Of a stretch of DNA of 28,562 bases, positions 23,271-28,562 are shown piece after piece. Both the position numbers and the translations under genes were made by a program. The notes under the pieces are model-generated. The model was given only the letters and a program-made list of their open reading frames with translations, ran no database searches and was not told where the DNA came from. Within the stretch, counting starts at the first letter, position 1; every line of letters starts with the position of its first letter. This DNA comes from CAZMCH01 sp964564735 (GTDB lineage: Bacteria > Poribacteria > DTPJ01). Location: positions 1-28,562 of the forward strand of contig CAZMCH010000053.1 in NCBI GenBank assembly GCA_964564735.1, written 5' to 3'.

Positions 23271-25037
23271 ATGAAACCAACAATGCAATGCAATGATTTA
23301 AGAGCAAAACATATAGGAAAAGAAGTTATAGTCGCTGGATGGGTTCAGCGAAGACGAGATCATGGGGGATTGATATTTATTGACCTAAGAGATAACTCAG
23401 GTATAGTTCAAGTCGTTTTTAATCCAGAATTAAACGCTGATGTGCATAAGCTTGCACATGAAATTAGAAGTGAATATGTCCTTGCGGTTAAAGGTAAAGT
23501 GAACAGACGCCCTGAAGGAACAGAAAACCAAAATCTTTCAACAGGTGAAATTGAAATACCTGTTGATGAAATAGAAATATTAAACGAATCAGAAACACCA
23601 CCATTTGTTATAGATGACAATGCAGACGAAGTTTCAGAAGATATAAGATTGAAATACAGATACCTTGACCTACGAAGACCACGTATGCAGAATAATTTGA
23701 GATTAAGACATAAAGTTTACATGGCTACAAGAAATTTTCTTGATAAACAAGGCTTTATTGAAGTCGAAACACCCGTTCTGACAAAAAGCACACCTGAAGG
23801 CGCAAGGGATTTCCTTGTTCCAAGCAGGCTGATTCCCGGAACGTTTTTTGCCATGCCACAATCACCACAGCTATTTAAGCAATTACTAATGGTTTCAGGT
23901 GTTGGAAAGTATTTTCAGATCGCAAAATGCTATCGTGATGAGGATTTACGCGCAGATAGGCAACTGGAATTTACACAAATAGATATTGAGATGTCGTTTA
24001 TTGATGAAGAGGACATTTACAGCCTAACAGAAGGGCTAATGCACAAAATATTTAAAGACTCGCTTGACATAGATATTCCGATTCCATTCCCAAGAATGAC
24101 TTATGCTGAATCAATGAGGCGTTATGGATGTGATAAGCCTGATGTTCGTTTCGGAATGGAATTGATGGATGTTGGCGATATTGTTGAAGATTCTGATTTC
24201 AAGGTATTTGTTAGCACAGTCGCAGGCGGAGGACAAGTTAAGGGAATTGTCGCACCAAATATGGCAAGCGCATCACGCAAAGATATCGATAATATGACTG
24301 AGTATGTAAAGGAATTTGGCGCAAAGGGTCTTGTCTCAATGAAAGTGCTTGATGGTGATATCGAGTCACCCGTCAAAAAGTTCTTTTCGCAGGGACATAT
24401 TGATAGACTAATTGAAAGAATGGGCGCAAAAGTTGGCGATCTAATGCTGTTTGTTGCGGATAAGCCAAAAGTCGTTGCGGAGTCGCTAAATCGCCTGAGA
24501 TTAAAACTAGGAAACGAACTCGGTTTAATCGATGACAAAAAATTTGCTTTTCTCTGGATAGTTGACTTTCCATTGTTTAATTATAACGAAGAAGAAAAAC
24601 GTCTTGATTCAGAGCATCATCCATTTACAGGCGTTCATCCTGACGATATACAATTTCTTGATACCGATCCTTTGAAAGTGCGTTCACGTTCTTATGACCT
24701 TGTTCTAAACGGAAACGAGATGGCAAGTGGAAGCATAAGAATTCACCAAATGGCTATGCAGGAGAAGATATTTAATATACTGCAATTGACTCCAGAGGAA
24801 ATTAATGGCAGGTTTGGTTTTTTCTTGGAAGCATTGAGATTTGGCGCACCACCACATGGAGGAATTGCACCTGGTCTTGACAGGCTAGTTGCCGTTATGT
24901 CTGGTAGCAAGTCCATCAGGGATGTTATCGCATTCCCTAAGACACAAAGCGGAACTTGCCTTGTTACAGGCGCACCATCTGAGGTCAGCGAAAAGCAATT
25001 AAAAGAGCTTTATATCAAGACAACTGTGGGAGAATAA
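23271..25037 (+). CDS. aspS: Aspartate-tRNA ligase
   Basis: A 588-residue bacterial-type AspRS that charges tRNA-Asp. The N-terminal OB-fold reads VIVAGWVQRRRDHGGLIFID. The class II core has RYLDLRRPRM, ETPVLTKSTPEGARDFLVP, QSPQLFKQLLMVSGVGKYFQIA and motif 3 APGLDRLVAVM. Between them lies the GAD insertion domain (from about residue 290) that marks bacterial enzymes. The start at 23271 is preferred over the ATG at 23241: GAGG lies eight bases before it, and KPTMQCNDLRAKHIG matches the usual beginning. Whether it is discriminating (Asp only) or also charges tRNA-Asn is not decided here. A hairpin follows at 25055-25081. Confidence 0.97.
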   Translation: MKPTMQCNDLRAKHIGKEVIVAGWVQRRRDHGGLIFIDLRDNSGIVQVVFNPELNADVHKLAHEIRSEYVLAVKGKVNRRPEGTENQNLSTGEIEIPVDEIEILNESETPPFVIDDNADEVSEDIRLKYRYLDLRRPRMQNNLRLRHKVYMATRNFLDKQGFIEVETPVLTKSTPEGARDFLVPSRLIPGTFFAMPQSPQLFKQLLMVSGVGKYFQIAKCYRDEDLRADRQLEFTQIDIEMSFIDEEDIYSLTEGLMHKIFKDSLDIDIPIPFPRMTYAESMRRYGCDKPDVRFGMELMDVGDIVEDSDFKVFVSTVAGGGQVKGIVAPNMASASRKDIDNMTEYVKEFGAKGLVSMKVLDGDIESPVKKFFSQGHIDRLIERMGAKVGDLMLFVADKPKVVAESLNRLRLKLGNELGLIDDKKFAFLWIVDFPLFNYNEEEKRLDSEHHPFTGVHPDDIQFLDTDPLKVRSRSYDLVLNGNEMASGSIRIHQMAMQEKIFNILQLTPEEINGRFGFFLEALRFGAPPHGGIAPGLDRLVAVMSGSKSIRDVIAFPKTQSGTCLVTGAPSEVSEKQLKELYIKTTVGE

Positions 25038-25054
25038 AACTTGATTAGACAAAT

Positions 25055-25081
25055 GGTTGGGTCTTATTATCTGACCCAACC
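25055..25081 (+). terminator. Stem-loop after aspS
   Basis: GGTTGGGTC and GACCCAACC form a perfect 9-bp stem with a nine-base loop, 18 bases after the aspS stop. No T-run follows, so it may be a weak terminator. Confidence 0.55.
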
Positions 25082-25105
25082 TAATGACTATGGAGGCTGA
25101 TTATA

Positions 25106-25317
25106 ATGATTGTTAAATTGAGGCATACCATGACGGGGAATTCTGGCGTGCAAGGGGCGTCGGCGAGGATATTTTCACTCAAGGTGGAACTCTTGACGAA
25201 TTGATTGAGAATATTAAAGAGGCTGTTACACTTCACTTTGAGGAAAGCGGATCAATTCCAGACGTATTATTGATTTCGGAAATGAAAATTAGTAATGCCG
25301 TATCTGCCGCAGGTTAG
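25106..25317 (+). pseudogene. HicB-type antitoxin gene with a frameshift near the start
   Basis: GGAGG at 25092-25096 precedes the ATG at 25106, which begins MIVK. After about four codons the homologous frame moves to the neighbouring one: YHDGEFWRARGVGEDIF, then TQGGTLDELIENIKEAVTL and HFEESGSIP, ending at the TAG at 25315-25317. This is the HicB_lk/UPF0150 pattern. One extra A in the run at about 25113-25116 would restore MIVKIEAYHDGEFW. A real mutation or a sequencing error are both possible. Confidence 0.75.
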
Positions 25318-25411
25318 TGGAGAAGAACTTACGCGCTTATTAGAAAACATTGGATACCGATTTCTTCGTCAGCAAGAATATCAAACGTCCACCTTTGAAT
25401 TTTCCTGTTGA
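25295..25411 (+). pseudogene. HicA-type toxin gene, truncated
   Basis: From an ATG inside the hicB 3' end the frame gives MPYLPQVSGEELTRLLENIG, then YRFLRQQ, the usual HicA N-terminus (..LPxVSGEELIRxLEKxGFxxxRQxGSH). Right after this, the family's GSH motif and the whole second half are missing; the frame runs 11 more unrelated codons to a stop. The catalytic His is lost, so no active toxin is made. The 23-nt overlap with hicB is typical of coupled hicBA genes. Confidence 0.72.
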
Positions 25412-25475
25412 TAGCTATGGCTCATGGCCGCAAAATCTTTCATTGAAACGTGAGGATATTTATGATGACAATTGA
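25377..25475 (+). pseudogene. C-terminal remnant of another antitoxin-like gene
   Basis: In a third frame the sequence reads NIKRPPLNFPVDSYGSWP, then QNLSLKREDIYDDN and a TGA at 25473-25475. This resembles C-termini I recall from small CopG/VapB-like antitoxins (..LPxxxxGxWPxxLSLRREDxYxD). No N-terminal part is present; upstream the frame passes into the hicA remnant. It ends over the start of the brnT remnant. Assignment is tentative. Confidence 0.4.
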
Positions 25476-25679
25476 TGGTTTTATCTGGCAGGAAAAGATT
25501 GTTGATAAACTGAATTGGAAACATAATTTAACGCCTGATGAAGTGGAAGAAATATTTAAAGATAAACCAAAGTATTTAAAGAAAGAAAAAGGAAAAGTAG
25601 ATGGAGAAGATTTATATAACATTTTGTCACTACTCGTGATATGAATCTAAAGAAGCGAAGATATTATGGCAAAAGATAA
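25465..25679 (+). pseudogene. BrnT-family toxin gene with internal deletion
   Basis: The first part (MTIDGFIWQEKIVDKL, DEVEEIFKDKPKY, DGEDLYNI) aligns with the intact BrnT at 21473-21754. Then about 25 residues (the central strands) are missing and the frame changes: the other frame gives TTRDMNLKKRRYYGKR and a stop at 25677-25679, matching the intact ARDMDSRERGRYERE end. That second frame overlaps the antitoxin start by 14 bases, exactly as in the intact pair, which confirms it was the original end. GAGG lies before the ATG. Confidence 0.82.
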
Positions 25680-25920
25680 AATACCTGAAAACATGACATT
25701 GGATGAAGCTTCAGAATTTTGGGATGAGCATAGTTTTCTTGATTATGATGATAATCAAGAGGTGCATTTCTCTGTTGATTTGCGTAAGAATAGGAATTAC
25801 TTTGATATTAAAGAGGACTTAGCCAAGCAGATACGTGCAATAGCTCATCAAAAAGGAACATCCTCTCGTATTTTAATTAACCAATGGCTAAAAGAAAAAG
25901 TGGAATCAGAACAGCATTGA
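25666..25920 (+). CDS. CopG-type (BrnA-like) antitoxin, orphaned
   Basis: An 84-residue protein with LDEASEFWDEHSFLDYDD, the CopG_antitoxin signature, and a C-terminal ribbon-helix-helix segment (KEDLAKQIRAIAHQKGTSSR, then ILINQWLKEK). The reading frame is complete, yet the toxin next to it is broken. It may survive as a repressor, as protection against related toxins such as the intact BrnT 4 kb away, or simply not yet have decayed. Confidence 0.78.
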   Translation: MAKDKIPENMTLDEASEFWDEHSFLDYDDNQEVHFSVDLRKNRNYFDIKEDLAKQIRAIAHQKGTSSRILINQWLKEKVESEQH

Positions 25921-26008
25921 ACTTAACTATAATCAATCATAATTTTCCGCATATATGGAAATGAGCCTATGTCATACTTAAATAAAATATTAAAGGGATG
26001 ATAAATAA

Positions 26009-26077
26009 ATGGACGCTCAAATTGAACCTCAAGAAGCATTGACAGAACTTTTATACAAAAAACAGGATAAAAAATGA
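26009..26077 (+). CDS. Possible 22-residue ORF upstream of murB
   Basis: ATG at 26009 opens DAQIEPQEALTELLYKKQDKK and its TGA (26075-26077) overlaps the murB ATG as ATGA. AGGG lies about 11 bases before. It may be a leader peptide that couples translation to murB, the stub of a lost gene, or chance. No family is recognised. Confidence 0.3.
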   Translation: MDAQIEPQEALTELLYKKQDKK

Positions 26078-26973
26078 ATATAAAAGAAAACGTATCCCTA
26101 AAAGATTATACTAGCTTTAAAATCGGTGGTTTGGCAAGATTCTTTTGTGAACCAGAAAACGATGACGATGTAATTCAGGCAATTAGTTTTGCAAAAGAAC
26201 ATGGATTATCATCATTCGTTATGGGATTGGGTGCTAATATACTCATCAGTGATAATGGCTTTGATGGCTTGGTGATTCGACAAAAGAATTCAGATGTATC
26301 AGTAAAAGGCAATATCATAACCGCAGGTTCAGGTATGTCTATTGAGGAACTTATAAATTTCACCCTTACAAAGAATCTTATTGGCGCAGAAGATTTTTCG
26401 GGGATACCATCTACTATTGGCGGAGCTTTATATATAAATCTGCATTATTTTGATGCGTTTATCGCAAATTTCGTGAAAGAAGGATTGATCCTTAATAAAC
26501 AAACTCTTGAAACCCAATCAGTCGATAAAAATTGGTTTGAATTTGGCTATGATGACACAAGGCTTAAACGTGATAAAGATTACATGCTCTTAAAAGCAAA
26601 ATTTGAATTTCAAAAGGTTGATGATTACACAAAACATGAGGCAATCGGCAAATCAAAAGAGATAATCCGAACTAGAAAATACAAATATCCATCAGAACCA
26701 TCTGTTGGCAGTATATTTCAAAATTTGACTACAGATGAGCAAAAACAATTCGGATTACCTACACGATCAGTCGCATTTCTCATTGATGTTTGCGGTCTCA
26801 AAGGGACAAGAGTTGGTGATGCTTTGCTTTCACATCGTCATTCCAATATGATCATCAATATAGGAAATGCAAAGGCAAAACATGTTATTGAGCTTGCAGA
26901 TATAATAAAGGAAAAAGTTAAAGAAAGATTTGGTGCAGAATTACGATTTGAGGTTCAGTTGGTCGGATTTTAA
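26074..26973 (+). CDS. murB: UDP-N-acetylenolpyruvoylglucosamine reductase (MurB)
   Basis: The enzyme reduces enolpyruvyl-UDP-GlcNAc to UDP-MurNAc with NADPH and FAD in the cytoplasm. The FAD-binding start is YTSFKIGGLARFF and VMGLGANILISDNGFDGLVI. The catalytic Ser lies in PSVGSIFQN and the C-terminal Glu in LRFEVQLVGF. The usual GxPGTVGGAxxxNAGAxG reads GIPSTIGGALYINLHYFDAF, so it departs from consensus at the NAG part. No Tyr-loop insertion is seen, suggesting the short type II form. AGGA is close upstream. A 12-bp hairpin follows the stop. Confidence 0.88.
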   Translation: MNIKENVSLKDYTSFKIGGLARFFCEPENDDDVIQAISFAKEHGLSSFVMGLGANILISDNGFDGLVIRQKNSDVSVKGNIITAGSGMSIEELINFTLTKNLIGAEDFSGIPSTIGGALYINLHYFDAFIANFVKEGLILNKQTLETQSVDKNWFEFGYDDTRLKRDKDYMLLKAKFEFQKVDDYTKHEAIGKSKEIIRTRKYKYPSEPSVGSIFQNLTTDEQKQFGLPTRSVAFLIDVCGLKGTRVGDALLSHRHSNMIINIGNAKAKHVIELADIIKEKVKERFGAELRFEVQLVGF

Positions 26974-26979
26974 TATTAT

Positions 26980-27011
26980 ATACTACAACCGCTTATTTAC
27001 GGTTGTAGTAT
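26980..27011. terminator. Bidirectional hairpin between murB and hsp20
   Basis: ATACTACAACCG and CGGTTGTAGTAT form a perfect 12-bp stem with an eight-base AT-rich loop, between convergent 3' ends. A T-rich stretch follows on the plus strand. Confidence 0.6.
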
Positions 27012-27062
27012 TAAATTGTATCAATTAAGATATATTTTATTATATATCTACTATGTATTTTA

Positions 27063-27422
27063 TCATCCTGCTTCTATTTCTATTTTTCTCGGTTTTACTT
27101 TTTCCTGCTTTGGTAAAGTAACTGTTAAAACACCATTATCAAGTTTAGCATTTATCTTATCCTGTGCTATTAAATCTGATAATGTAAATGTTCTTAAATA
27201 TTGCCCACAAATATATTCTTTAACTAGCTTATTAGAATTATTATCTTCATCTTCTAAAAATAATCCGTTAATTGTTAATTCTTCATTATTGACGTCAACA
27301 TGAAGATTCTCTTTTGTAACGCCGGGCATATCTGCTAATAATATAATATCATTATCTGTTTCATATATATCAACTGGAGGAACAATCTTTTTTACTTCAT
27401 TTGTTTGTTTTTCTTCTGCCAT
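27063..27422 (-). CDS. Hsp20/alpha-crystallin small heat-shock protein (third of cluster)
   Basis: The alpha-crystallin domain runs from PPVDIYETDNDIILLADMPGV to LDNGVLTVTLPKQE, the conserved GxLxxxxPK ending, with a short C-terminal tail (KPRKIEIEAG). Small heat-shock proteins hold unfolding proteins without ATP. The start at 27422 (AEEKQTNEV) is chosen because GGAGG lies eight bases before it; the ATG at 27437 is itself part of that ribosome site. It is 14 bases after the second hsp20 gene. Confidence 0.9.
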   Translation of the reverse strand: MAEEKQTNEVKKIVPPVDIYETDNDIILLADMPGVTKENLHVDVNNEELTINGLFLEDEDNNSNKLVKEYICGQYLRTFTLSDLIAQDKINAKLDNGVLTVTLPKQEKVKPRKIEIEAG

Positions 27423-27436
27423 TTTTAACACCTCCA

Positions 27437-27838
27437 TTATTCAACTGCTATTTGCCTTGGTTTGGCTGATTCAGCCTTTGGTAATGTTACAGTGAGTATG
27501 CCATTTGAATAAGTCGCAGAAATTTTATCCTGATCAACATTATAGGGTAAATCAACAAGCTTTCGGAATTTACCATAAGGTCTTTCACGCCTGATATATG
27601 TTATGCCTTCTGTTATTGATGGATTTTTCTCACCTGATATTGTCAACGAATCACCAAGCACCGTCAAATCTAATGTTGATTTATCTACTCCGGGTAATAT
27701 CGCTTTCACAGTTATAATTTCATCTTTATCGGTAACTTCTATAGGTGGATAAGTAATTCTTGGCGTTCCAAATGCTGAATCTAATGCTTTTTGCATCATC
27801 GCCATCTCTCTAAATGGGTCCCAAAATGTTAATCTCAT
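27437..27838 (-). CDS. Hsp20/alpha-crystallin small heat-shock protein (second of cluster)
   Basis: RLTFWDPFREMAMMQKALD is a typical Hsp20 N-terminus. The crystallin domain follows (PPIEVTDKDEIITVKAILPG; later RRERPYGKFRKLVDLP and YSNGILTVTLPKAE). The protein has 133 residues. GGAGG lies nine bases before the ATG. It is distinct from its neighbours in the N-terminal arm, so the three may form mixed oligomers; this is inference. Confidence 0.92.
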   Translation of the reverse strand: MRLTFWDPFREMAMMQKALDSAFGTPRITYPPIEVTDKDEIITVKAILPGVDKSTLDLTVLGDSLTISGEKNPSITEGITYIRRERPYGKFRKLVDLPYNVDQDKISATYSNGILTVTLPKAESAKPRQIAVE

Positions 27839-27864
27839 TATAGGTCACCTCCTGAAAAACGGTG

Positions 27865-27905
27865 GAAGATTGAAGATTGAAAACTCATATCAATCTTCAA
27901 TCTTC
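27865..27905. repeat. Perfect 15-bp inverted repeat between hsp20 genes
   Basis: GAAGATTGAAGATTG and CAATCTTCAATCTTC flank an 11-base loop. Each arm is itself a direct repeat of GAAGATT. It lies in the mRNA between the first and second hsp20 genes and could act as a processing or attenuation hairpin, or be a member of a dispersed GAAGATTGA repeat. Confidence 0.6.
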
Positions 27906-27921
27906 AAACTTTACTACTCTA

Positions 27922-28371
27922 TTATTCTACATTTATCTTTATTGATTTCGGTTTTGCCTCTTCTGTCTTTGGTATTGTAACAGTCAAAATGCCATCTTTA
28001 TAATTTGCTTTTGCTTGATCAGCCTTAACACCTGTGGGAAGGCTTATTGTTCTCTGGAAGCTACCATAACTGCGCTCGACACGATGATAATTTTCTTTTT
28101 TTATCTCTTTCTCTTCCTTTTTTTCGCCTTTAAGTGTTAGCACATCATTAACTATTGTTATATTTACATCATTCTGGTTTACACCGGGCAATTCAGCTTT
28201 TACAACTATATTATCATCGGTTTCTGCAACATCAATGCTCGGTAGCCATTCGCCTTCAAGCAGTTCACGTCTTCTTTCTGGTAAAACAGTAAAGAAATCA
28301 TCAAATAAACGATTCATTTCCTCACGAATGTTGGATAATTCACGTCCGGGTTTCCATCTTACAAGTGACAT
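27922..28371 (-). CDS. Hsp20/alpha-crystallin small heat-shock protein (first of cluster)
   Basis: The start SLVRWKPGRELSNIREEMN and RLFDDFF is the typical Hsp20 class A bacterial N-terminus. The crystallin domain contains LPSIDVAETDDNIVVKAELP, YHRVERSYGSFQRTISLP and YKDGILTVTIPKTEE. The protein has 149 residues. GGAGAGG lies six bases before the ATG. It is the promoter-proximal gene of the three-gene cluster; a sigma-54-like tandem motif lies about 130 bases upstream. I see no CIRCE element. Confidence 0.95.
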   Translation of the reverse strand: MSLVRWKPGRELSNIREEMNRLFDDFFTVLPERRRELLEGEWLPSIDVAETDDNIVVKAELPGVNQNDVNITIVNDVLTLKGEKKEEKEIKKENYHRVERSYGSFQRTISLPTGVKADQAKANYKDGILTVTIPKTEEAKPKSIKINVE

Positions 28372-28503
28372 ATATATCCTCTCCTTTCTGATTGATAACT
28401 GATAAACTTAAAATTAGGTTTGATTATAAAATTAATAAAAAATCAATTACTTAAAATTATGAGAAAGCTATTTTATTTATTATTTATATCTGTCTGTATC
28501 TAC

Positions 28504-28551
28504 TATATTAGCAAAACACATGCCATTTATATTAGCAAAACACATGCCATT
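28504..28551 (-). promoter_or_regulatory. Tandem 24-bp repeat containing two sigma-54-like -24/-12 sites
   Basis: Two identical 24-base units lie head to tail (28504-28527 and 28528-28551). On the minus strand each contains TGGCATGTGTTTTGC (28511-28525 and 28535-28549), matching the sigma-54 consensus TGGCACG-N4-TTGC with the GG and GC dinucleotides correctly ten bases apart. The nearer one would start transcription near 28499, giving a leader of about 128 nt before the first hsp20 gene. Sigma-54 use here is inference. Confidence 0.5.
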
Positions 28552-28562
28552 TTTTATGACGA

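Noticed and set aside
23408..24573. Minus-strand ORFs (66-138 codons) opposite aspS
   Set aside because: Antisense shadows of a conserved synthetase gene, with no start signals.
25450..25461. GTG at 25450 as start of the brnT remnant
   Set aside because: The GTGAGG there contains the ribosome site for the ATGs at 25462 and 25465, and the intact relative begins at the position of 25465.
27016..27303. Plus-strand ORF of 95 codons after murB
   Set aside because: It is the antisense of the third hsp20 gene, has no ribosome site and resembles nothing.
28504..28551. CRISPR array at the right edge
   Set aside because: The two 24-base units abut directly without spacers, and no cas genes are present.
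1..28562. Insertion sequence, prophage or integrase
   Set aside because: No transposase, recombinase or phage gene was recognised in any frame; only non-coding repeats and toxin-antitoxin remains suggest mobility.

Overview
The window is AT-rich DNA from an uncultured-looking Gram-negative bacterium. Evidence for a periplasm and outer envelope: signal peptides, a lipoprotein solute-binding protein, a membrane-anchored TPR/SLT lytic transglycosylase, a CxxCH haem motif joined to a membrane ferric-reductase module, and a Spy/CpxP-like periplasmic protein. The mix of DUF6785-type membrane protein, stand-alone URO-D-like protein, DUF4038 glycosidase remnant, Gfo/Idh/MocA oxidoreductase, sugar-phosphate isomerase/epimerase and DegT aminotransferase is typical of Planctomycetota and related candidate phyla (Lentisphaerota, Poribacteria, Hydrogenedentota-like). 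That placement is inference; no rRNA is present.

Layout. 1-9000: 3' end of a DUF6785-like membrane protein, a structured intergenic stretch, a Met/Cys-rich periplasmic protein (-), a decayed DUF4038 gene followed by a nucleotidyltransferase (+), then two minus-strand envelope genes: a haem/EF-hand/ferric-reductase fusion and a TPR-lytic transglycosylase. 9200-15470: a plus-strand metabolic run with URO-D-like protein, phosphate acetyltransferase (11-nt overlap), NagB, cytoplasmic GH5, D-2-hydroxyacid dehydrogenase and a cysteine-synthase-like PLP enzyme. 15545-22890: mostly minus strand, with Gfo/Idh/MocA, a small secreted protein, DegT aminotransferase, tRNA-Leu(CAG) on plus with a textbook promoter, a PotA-like ATPase plus solute-binding lipoprotein without permease, an intact BrnT/CopG-type toxin-antitoxin pair at the head of that operon, and a sugar isomerase/epimerase. 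23270-27000: aspS, a graveyard of broken toxin-antitoxin genes (hicB, hicA, an antitoxin tail, brnT) ending in one intact antitoxin, then murB. 27060-28562: three tandem Hsp20 genes on minus with a tandem sigma-54-like promoter motif upstream.

How the genes work together. NagB and Pta would feed amino-sugar carbon into glycolysis and interconvert acetyl-phosphate and acetyl-CoA. GH5, the DUF4038 remnant, Gfo/Idh/MocA and the isomerase point to breakdown of complex or modified sugars. aspS, murB and tRNA-Leu are housekeeping genes scattered among accessory ones. Intergenic DNA carries several dispersed repeat families: three copies of a TAGAACGC/GGCGGAT element, two of a TTGTAGYCCA/CCAAGATAGAATCTT element, and a CACAAAGGCAC-type inverted repeat. 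Two of the three TAGAACGC copies lie between a recognisable sigma-70 promoter and its gene.

The most notable observations are the toxin-antitoxin graveyard (with its intact relative 4 kb away as comparison), the haem/EF-hand/ferric-reductase fusion, the repeat elements in 5' leaders, and the tandem sigma-54-like sites before the Hsp20 genes. I did not find a clearly new multi-gene system.
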